Counted from the stretch's first letter, positions 36,776 to 49,039 are shown. The stretch: 64,000 nucleotides of DNA from Kiloniella majae (GCF_002118315.1 NZ_MTSZ01000004.1:248001-312000), one strand, 5' to 3'. The notes: a model not told the origin generated them from the letters alone. Numbers and translations: made by a program.

Positions 36776-37552
36776 ATGACATATGAATATATTGCCGTGG
36801 AAAGACATGATCGCGTTGGCCTTATCAAGCTTGATCGCCCAGAAGCTTTGAATGCTCTGTGCGTTGGCTTGATTGACGAGCTTGGTCGGGCTGTTTCAGA
36901 GTTTGAAGCCGATGATACAATCGGATGTATGGTTGTTACGGGGTCTGAAAAGGCTTTTGCTGCTGGTGCAGATATTAAGGAAATGGTGGGGAAGGATTTT
37001 CAAGCGGCTTATCGGGAAGATTTTATTACCGATGACTGGGAGGTCTTGGCCAAAACAAGAAAGCCTGTGATCGCGGCTGTTGCTGGTTATGCGTTGGGTG
37101 GTGGTTGTGAAGTTGCCATGATGTGCGACTTTATTATTGCTGCGGATACGGCAAAGTTTGGACAGCCTGAAATTACCATTGGAACGATTCCCGGTGCTGG
37201 CGGTACGCAACGCCTTACCCATTTGATTGGTAAGGCGAAGGCTATGGATATGTGTCTAACTGGTCGCATGATGGATGCGGAAGAAGCGGAACGTAGTGGT
37301 TTGGTAAGCCGGGTTGTTCCGGCAGCTGATTTGATGGATGAGGCCTTGGCGACAGCGAAGAAGATTGCAGGATTCTCTTTGCCAGTGACGATGATTGCTA
37401 AAGAATCCGTAGATAGGGCTTATGAAACAACCCTTGCCGAGGGACTCCGTTTCGAGAGACGGGTTTTTCATTCAACCTTTGCTTTGGAAGATAGACGTGA
37501 AGGAATGACAGCTTTTGTTGAAAAGCGTAAACCAGAGTGGAAGCACCGCTGA
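36776..37552 (+). CDS. Enoyl-CoA hydratase
   Basis: This is a 258-residue crotonase-fold enzyme that hydrates 2-enoyl-CoA in fatty-acid beta-oxidation. It shows [11 protein letters not shown] (oxyanion and CoA site), the catalytic Glu regions [20 protein letters not shown] and [20 protein letters not shown], and the C-terminal trimer tail. Both catalytic glutamates of true hydratases are present. It starts behind a good ribosome site (AGGAG). Confidence 0.95.
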   Translation: MTYEYIAVERHDRVGLIKLDRPEALNALCVGLIDELGRAVSEFEADDTIGCMVVTGSEKAFAAGADIKEMVGKDFQAAYREDFITDDWEVLAKTRKPVIAAVAGYALGGGCEVAMMCDFIIAADTAKFGQPEITIGTIPGAGGTQRLTHLIGKAKAMDMCLTGRMMDAEEAERSGLVSRVVPAADLMDEALATAKKIAGFSLPVTMIAKESVDRAYETTLAEGLRFERRVFHSTFALEDRREGMTAFVEKRKPEWKHR

Positions 37553-37582
37553 TAAGGCCTGAGCTAAGGCGGGCTACGTTAT

Positions 37583-37631
37583 GTTTGCCTATTGGTTCCG
37601 GTGTTGAAAATTGGATAGCCAATAGGCAAAC
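37583..37631. repeat. Perfect 13-bp inverted repeat after the enoyl-CoA hydratase gene
   Basis: GTTTGCCTATTGG (37583-37595) is the exact reverse complement of CCAATAGGCAAAC (37619-37631), with a 23-base loop. No T run follows, so it is at best an unusual terminator. It lies about 60 bases upstream of the rpsT promoter. Confidence 0.5.
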
Positions 37632-37689
37632 GATGGCATTAAAACGGTGTATTACGTCATTGTATGTTCACAAAACTGACTCATCACGC

Positions 37690-37718
37690 TTGACGAACAC
37701 ACAAGGCACCGTTATAAC
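37690..37718 (+). promoter_or_regulatory. rpsT promoter
   Basis: TTGACG (37690-37695) and TATAAC (37713-37718) are 17 bases apart, an excellent sigma70-type promoter. It predicts a leader of about 40 bases before the S20 start. Confidence 0.7.
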
Positions 37719-37751
37719 GCCGCAACTTTCGAGATTCATTATTACTGAAGA

Positions 37752-37763
37752 ATAGGCGCCTAT
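37752..37763. promoter_or_regulatory. 12-bp palindrome at the rpsT ribosome binding site
   Basis: ATAGGCGCCTAT is a perfect palindrome two bases before the rpsT ATG and contains the AGG that would pair with 16S rRNA. It may take part in translational control of S20. Confidence 0.4.
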
Positions 37764-37765
37764 CG

Positions 37766-38029
37766 ATGGCTAATCATCTTTCTGCGAAAACCCGGATCCG
37801 TCGTAACGAACGTCGTTACGAACTGAACGCATCACGTCTCGGCCGCATTCGCACTTTTGTTAAGAGTGTTGAAGCTGCGATTGGCGAAGGCGACAAAACT
37901 GCTGCTCAGGAAGCTTTCAAAGCTGCTCAACCTGAAATGCATCGCGGCGTTCGTGCCGGGATTCTACGCAAAAACACAGTTGCTCGTAAGCTGTCCCGTT
38001 TGAACGGACGCATTAAAGCTCTGGGTTAA
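37766..38029 (+). CDS. rpsT: 30S ribosomal protein S20
   Basis: This 87-residue basic protein binds 16S rRNA early in 30S assembly. It has the S20 pattern [35 protein letters not shown] and [21 protein letters not shown]. The length is standard. It has its own strong promoter and terminator, and sits before dnaA as in many alphaproteobacteria. Confidence 0.97.
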   Translation: MANHLSAKTRIRRNERRYELNASRLGRIRTFVKSVEAAIGEGDKTAAQEAFKAAQPEMHRGVRAGILRKNTVARKLSRLNGRIKALG

Positions 38030-38535
38030 GTTATCCTACCCATTTATAGGATGGGGCGGTTAAAAAGTCGTGCTCTTTTGAGTGCGACTTTTTTTATGTG
38101 GAGTCGCTTGGATTCTCCGTAATTATTGGAAATTTGAGTTGTAATTTTATTGCTGGAAATATTGAGGCTACTAGATTTAGTAGGTCGTCTTTTTGGCAAT
38201 ACCCAAGGACTGAGTTTTTGTAGAAAAAATGTCATGTTCTTGATCTGATCGTGTTGCATGAAATGCTATTGCCGAGTACATTACATCCTCTCGGGAAGGG
38301 AAATTCATAATTAAAATATGATTTGCTCTGCATAATATTTCTGCGAGTTAAGGTTATTCCGTCCTTGATATTTAAGAGTGTAAGTAAAGCCTAAAATTTT
38401 ACTGATTTTGGGGTCGGTTTTATTTGTGTTTACACGAGGTTTATTGGGTTCGTTTTTAATAGACATAATTTTGAACTTGATAGTGACGGTTAATGCGTAA
38501 TTTTTATTTGTTTGTAGGTACGGGCGGGGAGGCAT
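38030..38535. other. Long AT-rich gap between rpsT and dnaA
   Basis: These 506 bases contain the rpsT terminator and must contain the dnaA promoter. I saw no TTATCCACA-type DnaA boxes and no clear -35/-10 pair (a weak TTGATA/TAATTT pair near 38476-38502 has a short spacer). Two leftward open frames here look spurious. The dnaA ribosome site GGGGAGG lies at the right end. Confidence 0.6.
38062..38095 (+). terminator. Rho-independent terminator of rpsT
   Basis: AAAAAGTCG (38062-38070) pairs with CGACTTTTT (38085-38093), extended by a wobble-containing inner stem around TTTT, followed by a T run. Confidence 0.85.
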
Positions 38536-39966
38536 ATGGCTCAGAGTGAGGTGATTTTATCTTTTCAGCAACAATGGGATCGTGTGCTCGGAAGGCTGCG
38601 TACCGAAGTTGGCGAAGCTGCTTATCGTAGCTGGTTGAAGCCGCTGTCATTATTGTCTGGGGATGAATCCTTTGTTCGTATGGCTGTACCGACACGTTTC
38701 ATGCGTGATTGGGTTGCCAGTAACTATCAGGATCGGATTCAAGCGCTTTGGCTTGAAGAAATCGGTACTTCTGCTGATGTAGAGATTGTTGTTCTGTCTC
38801 CGTCTCGCCCGGTGCCAAAACCTGCTTTGGTTGATGTTAAGGATGAACCCGAGGTCGTCCGCGCTCAGGAAAAAGAAACATCTGTTCCTAATGAAAAACC
38901 TGCTTTGCCTGTTGAGGCAGTGCAAGTACAGGATGTACAGCAGATAACGGGATCACTGGATCCGCGATTTACCTTTGAAAATTTTGTCGTCGGTAAGCCA
39001 AACGAGCTTGCCTATGCTGCGGCTCAGCGTGTTGCTGATGCGGAAGCTGTGCCCTTTAATCCTCTTTTTCTCTACGGTGGTGTGGGGCTTGGTAAAACGC
39101 ACTTGATGCATGCTATTGCGCACCAAATTCGTAAAGCGCACCCTGAGAAGAAAGTCATTTATCTCTCTGCTGAAAAGTTCATGTATCAGTTTGTCCGTGC
39201 TTTGCGGACAAAAGACACCATGTCTTTCAAGGAGCAATTTCGGTCTGTTGATGTGTTGATGATCGATGATGTTCAGTTTATCGGTGGGCGGGAAGCCACG
39301 CAGGAAGAGTTTTTCCATACCTTCAACGCGTTGGTTGATCAAAACCGTCAGGTTATTATTTCTGCGGATAAAAGCCCTTCTGATCTCGAGGGTGTTGAGG
39401 AGCGAATGAAGTCGCGCCTTGGGTGGGGGTTGGTTGCGGATATTCATCCAACAACGTACGAACTTAGATTGGGTATCCTAGAGTCAAAAGCTGAGCAGCT
39501 GGATGTTGAAATTCCGCAAAAGGTGATTGAATTTCTCGCCCATAAAATTACATCTAACATCCGTGAGCTAGAAGGCGCGTTGAACCGTATCGTTGCCCAC
39601 GCAACACTCGTTGGACGTTCGGTTACGTTGGAAACCACACAGGAAGTGTTGCACGATCTTCTCAGGGCAAATGATCGTCGTGTGACGATTGAAGAAATTC
39701 AAAAGAAAGTCGCTGAACATTTTAATGTGCGCGTGTCTGATATGCATTCTGCCCGCCGCGCCAGAGCGGTTGCCCGACCACGTCAAATTGCAATGTATCT
39801 TTCAAAGCAGCTGACATCGCGGTCATTGCCTGAAATCGGGCGCAAATTTGGTGGACGTGACCATACAACTGTCATGCATGCTGTGAAGAAGGTCGAAGAA
39901 CTAAAGTCTACCGATCTTGAATTTGCAGAGGATATTGAGCTTCTCAGCCGGATGTTGGAAAACTAA
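38536..39966 (+). CDS. dnaA: Chromosomal replication initiator DnaA
   Basis: This is the 476-residue initiator ATPase that melts the origin. Domain I is at the N-terminus ([15 protein letters not shown]), with a variable linker to about residue 140. The AAA+ domain follows, with [17 protein letters not shown], the P-loop [17 protein letters not shown] and Walker [11 protein letters not shown]. The C-terminal DNA-binding domain has the signature [19 protein letters not shown]. It heads the order dnaA-dnaN-recF-gyrB. Confidence 0.98.
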   Translation: MAQSEVILSFQQQWDRVLGRLRTEVGEAAYRSWLKPLSLLSGDESFVRMAVPTRFMRDWVASNYQDRIQALWLEEIGTSADVEIVVLSPSRPVPKPALVDVKDEPEVVRAQEKETSVPNEKPALPVEAVQVQDVQQITGSLDPRFTFENFVVGKPNELAYAAAQRVADAEAVPFNPLFLYGGVGLGKTHLMHAIAHQIRKAHPEKKVIYLSAEKFMYQFVRALRTKDTMSFKEQFRSVDVLMIDDVQFIGGREATQEEFFHTFNALVDQNRQVIISADKSPSDLEGVEERMKSRLGWGLVADIHPTTYELRLGILESKAEQLDVEIPQKVIEFLAHKITSNIRELEGALNRIVAHATLVGRSVTLETTQEVLHDLLRANDRRVTIEEIQKKVAEHFNVRVSDMHSARRARAVARPRQIAMYLSKQLTSRSLPEIGRKFGGRDHTTVMHAVKKVEELKSTDLEFAEDIELLSRMLEN

Positions 39967-40283
39967 GTTGGCCTTGGGGCATTTTGCGTGTCTAAATGCA
40001 TTAACCAGCGAGGGGCATTCATCCTCATTTTCCTGATATCTCTTTGATGTGATTCCTTGATATGATTCCGGGATTTTGAAAATTCGCATCATAAGTAGAT
40101 AAGATGTTATAATTGTTTTCCTTCTGTGAACTAACCCGCTATACTTTCCGCCCGAGTCCCACCTAGTAAGTCCTAGTACTATCAATTGTGAGACACGGGG
40201 TAATCGCGACCTTGTTCTGTGGCCTTGCACAGGGGGAGGTTTTAAATGGTACTGATGAAAGATACGGACTGAGTCATAGCATC
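39967..40283 (+). other. Intergenic region between dnaA and dnaN
   Basis: These 317 bases include a near-identical tandem 13-mer, TTGATGTGATTCC (40044-40056) followed at once by TTGATATGATTCC (40057-40069), and a perfect TATAAT (40108-40113) without a good -35. The dnaN promoter is probably here. No gene or DnaA box was recognised. Confidence 0.55.
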
Positions 40284-41402
40284 ATGAAGTTGACAATCGA
40301 ACGCTCTGCATTGTTGAAATCCCTGGCACATGTTCAAAGTGTCGTCGAACGCAGGAATACTATTCCAATCCTTTCCAATGTTTTGATGGAAGCGAAAGAC
40401 GGAAAGCTATCCTTGACGGCAACCGACATGGATCTGACTATTGTTGATCAGGTTGAAGCTACAATTGTTGATGCGGGTGTGACGACAGCTCCTGCACATA
40501 CATTCTATGACATCGTCAGAAAGCTTCCTGACGGTTCCGAAGTTGAACTGACTGCCAATGCGGAAACGGCTCAGATGACCCTAAAGGCTGGTCGTTCTAC
40601 CTTTACGCTTCAGACATTGCCGCGCGAAGATTTTCCCGCTGCTGGCGTTGCTGATCTGCCGCAGGTTTTTGGTATTCAGGCTGGTGAGCTTAAGAACCTG
40701 ATTGATAGAACCCGCTTTGCGATCTCAACCGAAGAAACCAGATATTATCTGAACGGTATATACGTTCATGCGACTGAAGCCGAGGGTATTCCTGTTTTAC
40801 GTGCGGTTGCTACAGATGGTCACCGTCTTGCACGGTTTGAAATGCCATTGCCGCAGGGTGCGGAAAACCTTCCCGGTGTGATTGTGCCGCGTAAAACGGT
40901 CAATGAGCTTCGCAAGCTGATTGATGAAACAAATGATCCGATTGAAGTTTCACTGTCTGAAACAAAAATCATGTTCCGTTTTGATTCAACAGTTCTGAGT
41001 TCCAAGTTGATCGATGGTACATTCCCTGATTATCAGCGTGTTATCCCAAGTGGTAACGACAAGAGCTTGGTTCTGGACTGCAAGACGTTCTCCTCCGCGG
41101 TTGATCGTGTTTCTACGATCTCCACTGAAAAGAGTCGCGCGGTTAAAATTACGTTAGACGGATCTTCTCTGACACTTTCTGCCACATCTGCAGAAAATGG
41201 CAGTGCGGTTGAAGTTCTGGAAGTAAACTATGAAGGTACGTCCCTCGATATTGGTTTTAATTCCAGATACCTTCTGGACATTGCCCAGCAAATCGAAGGT
41301 GATTCTGCCGAGTTCTTAATGGCTGATGCTGCTTCCCCGACGATTGTTCGGGATTCTGCTGATACATCTGCGCTTTATGTGCTGATGCCTATGCGTGTTT
41401 AG
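40284..41402 (+). CDS. dnaN: DNA polymerase III beta sliding clamp
   Basis: This 372-residue clamp tethers DNA polymerase III to DNA and recruits repair factors. It begins MKLTIERSALLKSLAHVQSV and contains RNTIPILSNVL, FAISTEETRYYLNGIYVH, ATDGHRLARFEMPLP and the C-terminal YVLMPMRV. The frame is open for 32 more codons upstream, but the conserved N-terminus fixes the start at 40284. The ribosome site is weak. recF follows 23 bases later. Confidence 0.98.
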   Translation: MKLTIERSALLKSLAHVQSVVERRNTIPILSNVLMEAKDGKLSLTATDMDLTIVDQVEATIVDAGVTTAPAHTFYDIVRKLPDGSEVELTANAETAQMTLKAGRSTFTLQTLPREDFPAAGVADLPQVFGIQAGELKNLIDRTRFAISTEETRYYLNGIYVHATEAEGIPVLRAVATDGHRLARFEMPLPQGAENLPGVIVPRKTVNELRKLIDETNDPIEVSLSETKIMFRFDSTVLSSKLIDGTFPDYQRVIPSGNDKSLVLDCKTFSSAVDRVSTISTEKSRAVKITLDGSSLTLSATSAENGSAVEVLEVNYEGTSLDIGFNSRYLLDIAQQIEGDSAEFLMADAASPTIVRDSADTSALYVLMPMRV

Positions 41403-41425
41403 TCGGATCTGGATAAAACAGTCGT

Positions 41426-42631
41426 ATGCAGGCTGCTGCCCAGAATGGAACATCATTTGTGACTGACGAAACCTTGTCAGAGAACCTTTGGCTGCGCCGG
41501 GTTGTTCTGACCCAATTCCGTAGTTACGAGCGTGCGGAAGTCACGGTTGATGCGCGCCCTGTGATCTTGACTGGGGCAAACGGGGTTGGCAAAACCAACT
41601 TGCTAGAGGCTATTTCACTTATGACCCCTGGTCGGGGGTTGAGGAGTGCATCTTTGCCGGAGATAGCAAGACGTTCGGCGCCGGAAACGCCAGAGGCTTG
41701 GGCTGTTGCAGCAGAAGTAATGACCGAAGATGGACCACGGGATATCGGAACAGGGCGTGATCCTTTAAATATGAACGGATCTTCACGAGAACGCCGGATC
41801 GTCCGTGTGGACGGAGAAAATTGCAAAAGCCAGCAAGCCTTGGCTGAAGTTTTTTCGACAATCTGGCTGACGCCACAAATGGATGGCTTGCTTCGCGATG
41901 GTGCGGCAGGTCGCCGAAAGTTTCTGGATCGCTTGGTCCTTGGGTTTGATCCTGCTCATGCAGGTAATACAAGTGCCTATGACCATGCTTTGAGAGAGCG
42001 ATCTCGTTTGCTCAAAGCCGGTAATTCCGATGATGCCTGGTTGTCCACGTTAGAAGATCGGATGGCAAGACATGGTGTTGCCATTGCCGTTGCGCGGCGT
42101 GAAATGACGGAAAAGCTGATAGATGCCTGCGCCCAAACTGTTGGCGACTTTCCTATTGCTGGTTTGGCGCTGGAAGGAACAGTAGAAGGCTGGCTGGACG
42201 AGAAACCCGCCCTATTGGTTGAGGAAGATTTGAGGGCCTGTCTGGCGGATAGTCGATCAAAAGACGCCGTTACTGGCGGCGCATCGTGGGGACCGCACCG
42301 CAGTGATCTGATGGTGCATAATCAGGAAAAAGATATGCCGGCTTCCCTGTGTTCAACAGGTGAGCAGAAGGCACTTTTATTATCTATTGTTCTGGCTCAT
42401 GCCCGGTTGGTGATGTTGGAACGCGGGGCTGCGCCCTTGATGCTATTGGATGAAGTTGTTGCGCACCTTGATGAGAAGCGGCGCAAGAGCCTCTTTGACG
42501 AAATACTACACTTGCGTTGTCAGGCCTGGATGACAGGAACTGATGCCAATGTCTTCACGGACATGGGTGAAAAAGCGCAATATTTAACGATTAAAGACGG
42601 GGCCGTACTATTGGCCCACACGGGGGAATAA
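41426..42631 (+). CDS. recF: DNA replication and repair protein RecF
   Basis: This 401-residue SMC-like ATPase loads RecA at gaps with RecO and RecR. It has LWLRRVVLTQFRSYERAEV, the Walker A ILTGANGVGKTNLLEAISL, the ABC signature region CSTGEQKALLLSIVLAHARL and Walker B PLMLLDEVVAHLD. About 20 N-terminal residues precede the usual start of the domain, so an internal start is possible, though none has an obvious ribosome site. Confidence 0.95.
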   Translation: MQAAAQNGTSFVTDETLSENLWLRRVVLTQFRSYERAEVTVDARPVILTGANGVGKTNLLEAISLMTPGRGLRSASLPEIARRSAPETPEAWAVAAEVMTEDGPRDIGTGRDPLNMNGSSRERRIVRVDGENCKSQQALAEVFSTIWLTPQMDGLLRDGAAGRRKFLDRLVLGFDPAHAGNTSAYDHALRERSRLLKAGNSDDAWLSTLEDRMARHGVAIAVARREMTEKLIDACAQTVGDFPIAGLALEGTVEGWLDEKPALLVEEDLRACLADSRSKDAVTGGASWGPHRSDLMVHNQEKDMPASLCSTGEQKALLLSIVLAHARLVMLERGAAPLMLLDEVVAHLDEKRRKSLFDEILHLRCQAWMTGTDANVFTDMGEKAQYLTIKDGAVLLAHTGE

Positions 42632-45121
<2,490 letters not shown>

Positions 45122-45138
45122 AGCTCATTGTTTGTAAC

Positions 45139-45177
45139 AATAAAAGGCCGGTGCTTGCATAGTCCCGGCCTTTTATT
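45139..45177 (+). terminator. Rho-independent terminator of gyrB
   Basis: AATAAAAGGCCGG (45139-45151) pairs perfectly with CCGGCCTTTTATT (45165-45177), giving a T-rich 3' arm. Confidence 0.88.
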
Positions 45178-45247
45178 TTAAGAGGTCATCTTCTTGACAC
45201 TGAGCTGCCACTAGCCTGCCAAATACGAATAGTTTATCAGTGAAATT

Positions 45248-47380
45248 ATGGCGACGACAAAAAAGACACAAAAAAAAGCATCTAGTGCAAAAGGCGCAGG
45301 TCGAGGATCGAAGGCTCTGAAAGCTGATTCGCGTAAAAGAGTTACAAGCGCGAGCAAAAGATCGACAAAAACGCGCAAAACTGCGCCGGGAAAGAGAAAA
45401 CCCAAAGCGACGAGCCGGAAAAGAACGGCTAAGCGCGGACTGTTTAAAACAATGGTTTTGTGGTGCTCTGTTCTGGCAATATGGGGAACCATACTTCTAG
45501 GTGGTCTTGTCGCATATTATGCTTGGGATTTGCCGGATGTTGGTGGCCTGGAACAGGTTTCACGCCGCCCATCTGTCACCCTGATGTCAGATGATGGTAT
45601 TCGCCTGGCAAGCTATGGTGATGTCTATGGGGACGTGCTTGACGTTGATGAGATGTCCCCCTATTTGCCTCAGGCTATTATCGCGATTGAAGACCGTCGT
45701 TTTTATGACCATTTTGGCATCGATATTCTAGGTATTGCCCGGGCGATGCTGGTAAATATTCGCGCTGGTCGCATGGCACATGGCGGCTCAACTATTACAC
45801 AACAATTGGCAAAGAACCTCTTTTTAAGTTCCGAGCGAAGCTTGAAGAGAAAAGTACAGGAAGCTTTGCTTGCCATTTGGTTGGAACAAAAATTTACAAA
45901 AAAACAAATTCTTACCCTTTATATGAACAGGGTTTATTTTGGTGCTGGAACCTATGGTGTCGATGCGGCCTCTCGTATTTACTTTGGCCTGTCGGCACGG
46001 AAAGTAGGTTTGTATGAATCGGCGCTTATTGCCGGTCTTTTAAAAGCGCCTTCACGCTATAATCCCACGAGTAGTGCTGCCAAAGCCGAAACCAGAACGA
46101 ACCTTGTTCTCCAAGCCATGGTTGACGCCAGATTTATCACAAGTGAGGAAGCTGCGAAGGCCAAGAAAAACCGCCCGTCCTTAAAGCGGGATACAAACGG
46201 TCAGGGTAAGTTTTTTACGGACTGGGTTCTGCGTCAGGTTGATGAATATATTGGTGGCTATCGTGGGGATATTGTTGTCCACACTACACTGAATACCCGA
46301 CATCAACGTTTGGCGGAAAAAAACCTTCTCAAGGCCCTGAAAGATAGTCGTAAAAAGCATCATGTTGAACAAGCAGCTGTTGTCGTAATGTCTAACTACG
46401 GGGCTGTAACGGCAATGGTTGGCGGGCGTGATTATCGAACCAGTCAATTCAACCGTGTGACGCAGGCTTTACGCCAGCCGGGATCAGCTTTTAAGCCATT
46501 TGTTTTCCTCGCGGGTATCGAAAGTGGGTTACGCCCAGATAGTCGGTTTGTTGATAAACCTATCAAGGTAGGCAAGTGGAAACCTGGAAATTATAAAGGC
46601 AAGTATTATGGCGACGTAACTTTGCGGGATGCCTTTGCCAGATCGATGAATTCTGTTGCTGTACAGGTCTCGGAAAAAGTAGGACGCAAGCAAGTGGCAG
46701 AAGTGGCGCATCGACTTGGTATTGAAACTGATCTGGATACGTCCCCTTCAATAGCCTTGGGTGCATCCGAGGTTACGTTATTAGAGCTTACGGCGGCCTA
46801 CTCTGTTTTTTCTAATGGGGGGAATGCGGTTTCTGCTTACGGCATTAAAGAAATCCAAGACCGTAATGGTAACAAGCTCTATCAGCGCACAGGAAGCGGT
46901 CTTGGCCGTGTTGTAAAAACACGTAATGTGGCCATGATAAATGATATGATGAGTGCGACGGTTGCCTGGGGAACCGGGAAAGCTGCGCAAACAGGCCGTG
47001 CCGCTGCCGGGAAGACGGGGACAACGCAGGATTCAAGAGATGCTCTTTTTGTTGGCTATACACCCTATACTGTCGCAGGTGTGTGGTTTGGAAACGATAA
47101 TGGTAGTCCGATGAAATCTGTTACAGGCGGGACACTTCCGGCCAAGGTATGGGGAAGTCTTGTTCGTGAAATTGAACAAAACAAGCCTGTTGCTGAATTA
47201 CCAAAAGAATCACCAACGTTACTGGAAGATACTGTTGAGGAAGCATCTGGATTTCTGGAAAGCCTTTTTGGTCGATTGAAGTCCGATAATAAATCTACTG
47301 ATGAAGAGAGTAATAATAAGCGTGATAAGAATGATTTAGATTACCTCCCATCCAATAGAGGAACTGGTAAATTTAAATGA
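45248..47380 (+). CDS. Class A penicillin-binding protein (PBP1A family)
   Basis: This 710-residue bifunctional cell-wall synthase builds and cross-links peptidoglycan. A Lys/Arg/Ser-rich cytoplasmic tail of about 65 residues precedes one membrane anchor (VLWCSVLAIWGTILLGGLVA). The glycosyltransferase (GT51) has AIEDRRFYDHFGID, GGSTITQQLAKNLFL and KRKVQEALLAIWLEQ. The transpeptidase has the nucleophile in QPGSAFKPFVF, the SMN triad and AAGKTGTT. The basic tail may bind acidic lipids or a partner. It is probably transcribed alone. Confidence 0.95.
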   Translation: MATTKKTQKKASSAKGAGRGSKALKADSRKRVTSASKRSTKTRKTAPGKRKPKATSRKRTAKRGLFKTMVLWCSVLAIWGTILLGGLVAYYAWDLPDVGGLEQVSRRPSVTLMSDDGIRLASYGDVYGDVLDVDEMSPYLPQAIIAIEDRRFYDHFGIDILGIARAMLVNIRAGRMAHGGSTITQQLAKNLFLSSERSLKRKVQEALLAIWLEQKFTKKQILTLYMNRVYFGAGTYGVDAASRIYFGLSARKVGLYESALIAGLLKAPSRYNPTSSAAKAETRTNLVLQAMVDARFITSEEAAKAKKNRPSLKRDTNGQGKFFTDWVLRQVDEYIGGYRGDIVVHTTLNTRHQRLAEKNLLKALKDSRKKHHVEQAAVVVMSNYGAVTAMVGGRDYRTSQFNRVTQALRQPGSAFKPFVFLAGIESGLRPDSRFVDKPIKVGKWKPGNYKGKYYGDVTLRDAFARSMNSVAVQVSEKVGRKQVAEVAHRLGIETDLDTSPSIALGASEVTLLELTAAYSVFSNGGNAVSAYGIKEIQDRNGNKLYQRTGSGLGRVVKTRNVAMINDMMSATVAWGTGKAAQTGRAAAGKTGTTQDSRDALFVGYTPYTVAGVWFGNDNGSPMKSVTGGTLPAKVWGSLVREIEQNKPVAELPKESPTLLEDTVEEASGFLESLFGRLKSDNKSTDEESNNKRDKNDLDYLPSNRGTGKFK

Positions 47381-47524
47381 CTTTCAAATAATCTTTATTC
47401 TGAAATGATTCGTTTCCTTCGATTCATAAATTGCTGCATATTTTCGTCAAATTCCGGTGTTTTACTCAAAAAGGGGGTAAACAGCAGTTAGATAATAAAT
47501 AACTGTATAGTCGGGAAAGAATGA

Positions 47525-49021
47525 ATGAAAAAACTTCAGCGGTTGGTTTTTGCTGGAATAGTTGGTACGGGCCTAAGTTTAAATTTTGTCGCCTTGTCTG
47601 CGTCTTTTGATGATGCGATGGCAGCCTTTGATCGCAGAGACTATGCTGTTGCTTTTCGTGACTTTTCCGAAGTTGCAATGACAGGTAACCGTGATGCCCA
47701 GTTTATGTTGGGATATGTTTATTCCAAAGGTTATGGAACGACACAGGATTATGTTCAGGCGCACAAATGGTTTAATATTGCGGCATCCCAGGGCGATAGA
47801 GAAGCCCGTAGAGCAAGAGATAAATTGACACCCTTTATGTCAGCGCAACAAATCTCTTTGGCTCAAGAGGAGGCTGCCAATTGGCAGCCTGTGTCCGATA
47901 AGCAGACGACTGCGGGAGCAGATATAACATCTGGAAAACTTGAAACAGTTGAGAAAAAAGATGCCCCACTTATTACGTGGTCTAATCCAAGTCCACCCGA
48001 GGCAACCTCTCAAATAGATCTAACACGCGATGAAAAGCGAGAGCTTCAAAGAAGATTACGGGATGCCGGATATGATCCCGGACCAATTGATGGTCTTCCG
48101 GGAGAGCGCACTTTGAGAGCGATCAGATCGTATCAATCTGATTTTGGACTAGCTGAAGATGGTTTGGTCAGCCGTGAAATTCTGGAAGATTTGAGAAACC
48201 GCAACTTTGCTGATTCAGAACTTGAAACAGTCTTGGATTCACGTTCAGAGGTGCTTGTTAAACAGTTGAGAGAACTGGATAACGATGGGCAAAAATCCCC
48301 GTTAACCGGAACGCAATACAAGCAACGAATATCGGCGTTATTGGCTGATTATGATCGCCCTTGGTCAACCCGTGTCTTGTATGATTCATTTCGTGATGGC
48401 GACTTTGCCCTGAATCCGCGTTGGTTTGTTGAATCTGGTGATTTTGATGTTGTGAATAGGGAATATCTTTATAGCTCCGTCCCTGTTGCTGAAATAAAAT
48501 CTACAGAAAAAGATAAAAATGGTGCCGAAGAAATCGTTGGTATTTTTTCTAATATTTTTCTGAAAGACAGCGGCAATTCTCAGCGTGAAAAGCAATACAA
48601 AGGCTATGCAGAACTTTATAGTGCTGCAGATATAACAAACAGTTTTTCTGCCAGAATGAACCTAAATGGTCTTCTTGATAATGGACGTCTGAACTTTGGC
48701 GTGTATCAAGGAACGTCGCGCATCAATGGCTATTCTCTTTCCTACATTACAGGTAAGAACAGCGTGATTACACTAACCCGAACATCATCAGATGGAAAAG
48801 CTGTACTGGGGACAGTTAATCTGGAGCAATCATTGAGCGCAGAAATACACAATGTTGGACTGCGTCGTGATAATCAGGGTAAAATGGAGGTTATTCTCGA
48901 CGATAAGCTTCTTTTTGAGGCCAAAGATATTTCTCTGAAAGGTGATTTTGACGGCTTTGTTATCGGAAATCAGGGCGGTAATTTCCGTCTCTACGAAGTT
49001 GAAGTTTATTCTGAACAATAG
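47525..49021 (+). CDS. Exported Sel1-repeat and peptidoglycan-binding protein
   Basis: This 498-residue protein has a signal peptide (about 1-26), then a Sel1-type repeat pair (about 28-95; DAQFMLGYVYSKGYGTTQDYVQAHKWFNIAASQG), a linker, a PG_binding_1 domain (about 170-225; LQRRLRDAGYDPGPIDGLPG, RAIRSYQSDFGLAEDG) and a C-terminal beta-rich region of about 200 residues (INGYSLSYITGKNSVITLTR) that could be a concanavalin-like sandwich. It probably acts in the periplasm on or beside peptidoglycan. It follows the class A PBP gene by 144 bases, which suggests a shared cell-wall role. Confidence 0.8.
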   Translation: MKKLQRLVFAGIVGTGLSLNFVALSASFDDAMAAFDRRDYAVAFRDFSEVAMTGNRDAQFMLGYVYSKGYGTTQDYVQAHKWFNIAASQGDREARRARDKLTPFMSAQQISLAQEEAANWQPVSDKQTTAGADITSGKLETVEKKDAPLITWSNPSPPEATSQIDLTRDEKRELQRRLRDAGYDPGPIDGLPGERTLRAIRSYQSDFGLAEDGLVSREILEDLRNRNFADSELETVLDSRSEVLVKQLRELDNDGQKSPLTGTQYKQRISALLADYDRPWSTRVLYDSFRDGDFALNPRWFVESGDFDVVNREYLYSSVPVAEIKSTEKDKNGAEEIVGIFSNIFLKDSGNSQREKQYKGYAELYSAADITNSFSARMNLNGLLDNGRLNFGVYQGTSRINGYSLSYITGKNSVITLTRTSSDGKAVLGTVNLEQSLSAEIHNVGLRRDNQGKMEVILDDKLLFEAKDISLKGDFDGFVIGNQGGNFRLYEVEVYSEQ

Positions 49022-49039
49022 AGAATATGGTGTTTTCGT

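Noticed and set aside
38044-38259. Leftward 71-codon open frame after rpsT
   Set aside because: It runs through the rpsT terminator and has no recognisable domain.
38311-38535. Leftward 74-codon open frame in the rpsT-dnaA gap
   Set aside because: It is Asn/Lys-rich with no family likeness, no convincing ribosome site, and its start overlaps the dnaA ribosome site. It looks like chance coding in AT-rich DNA.
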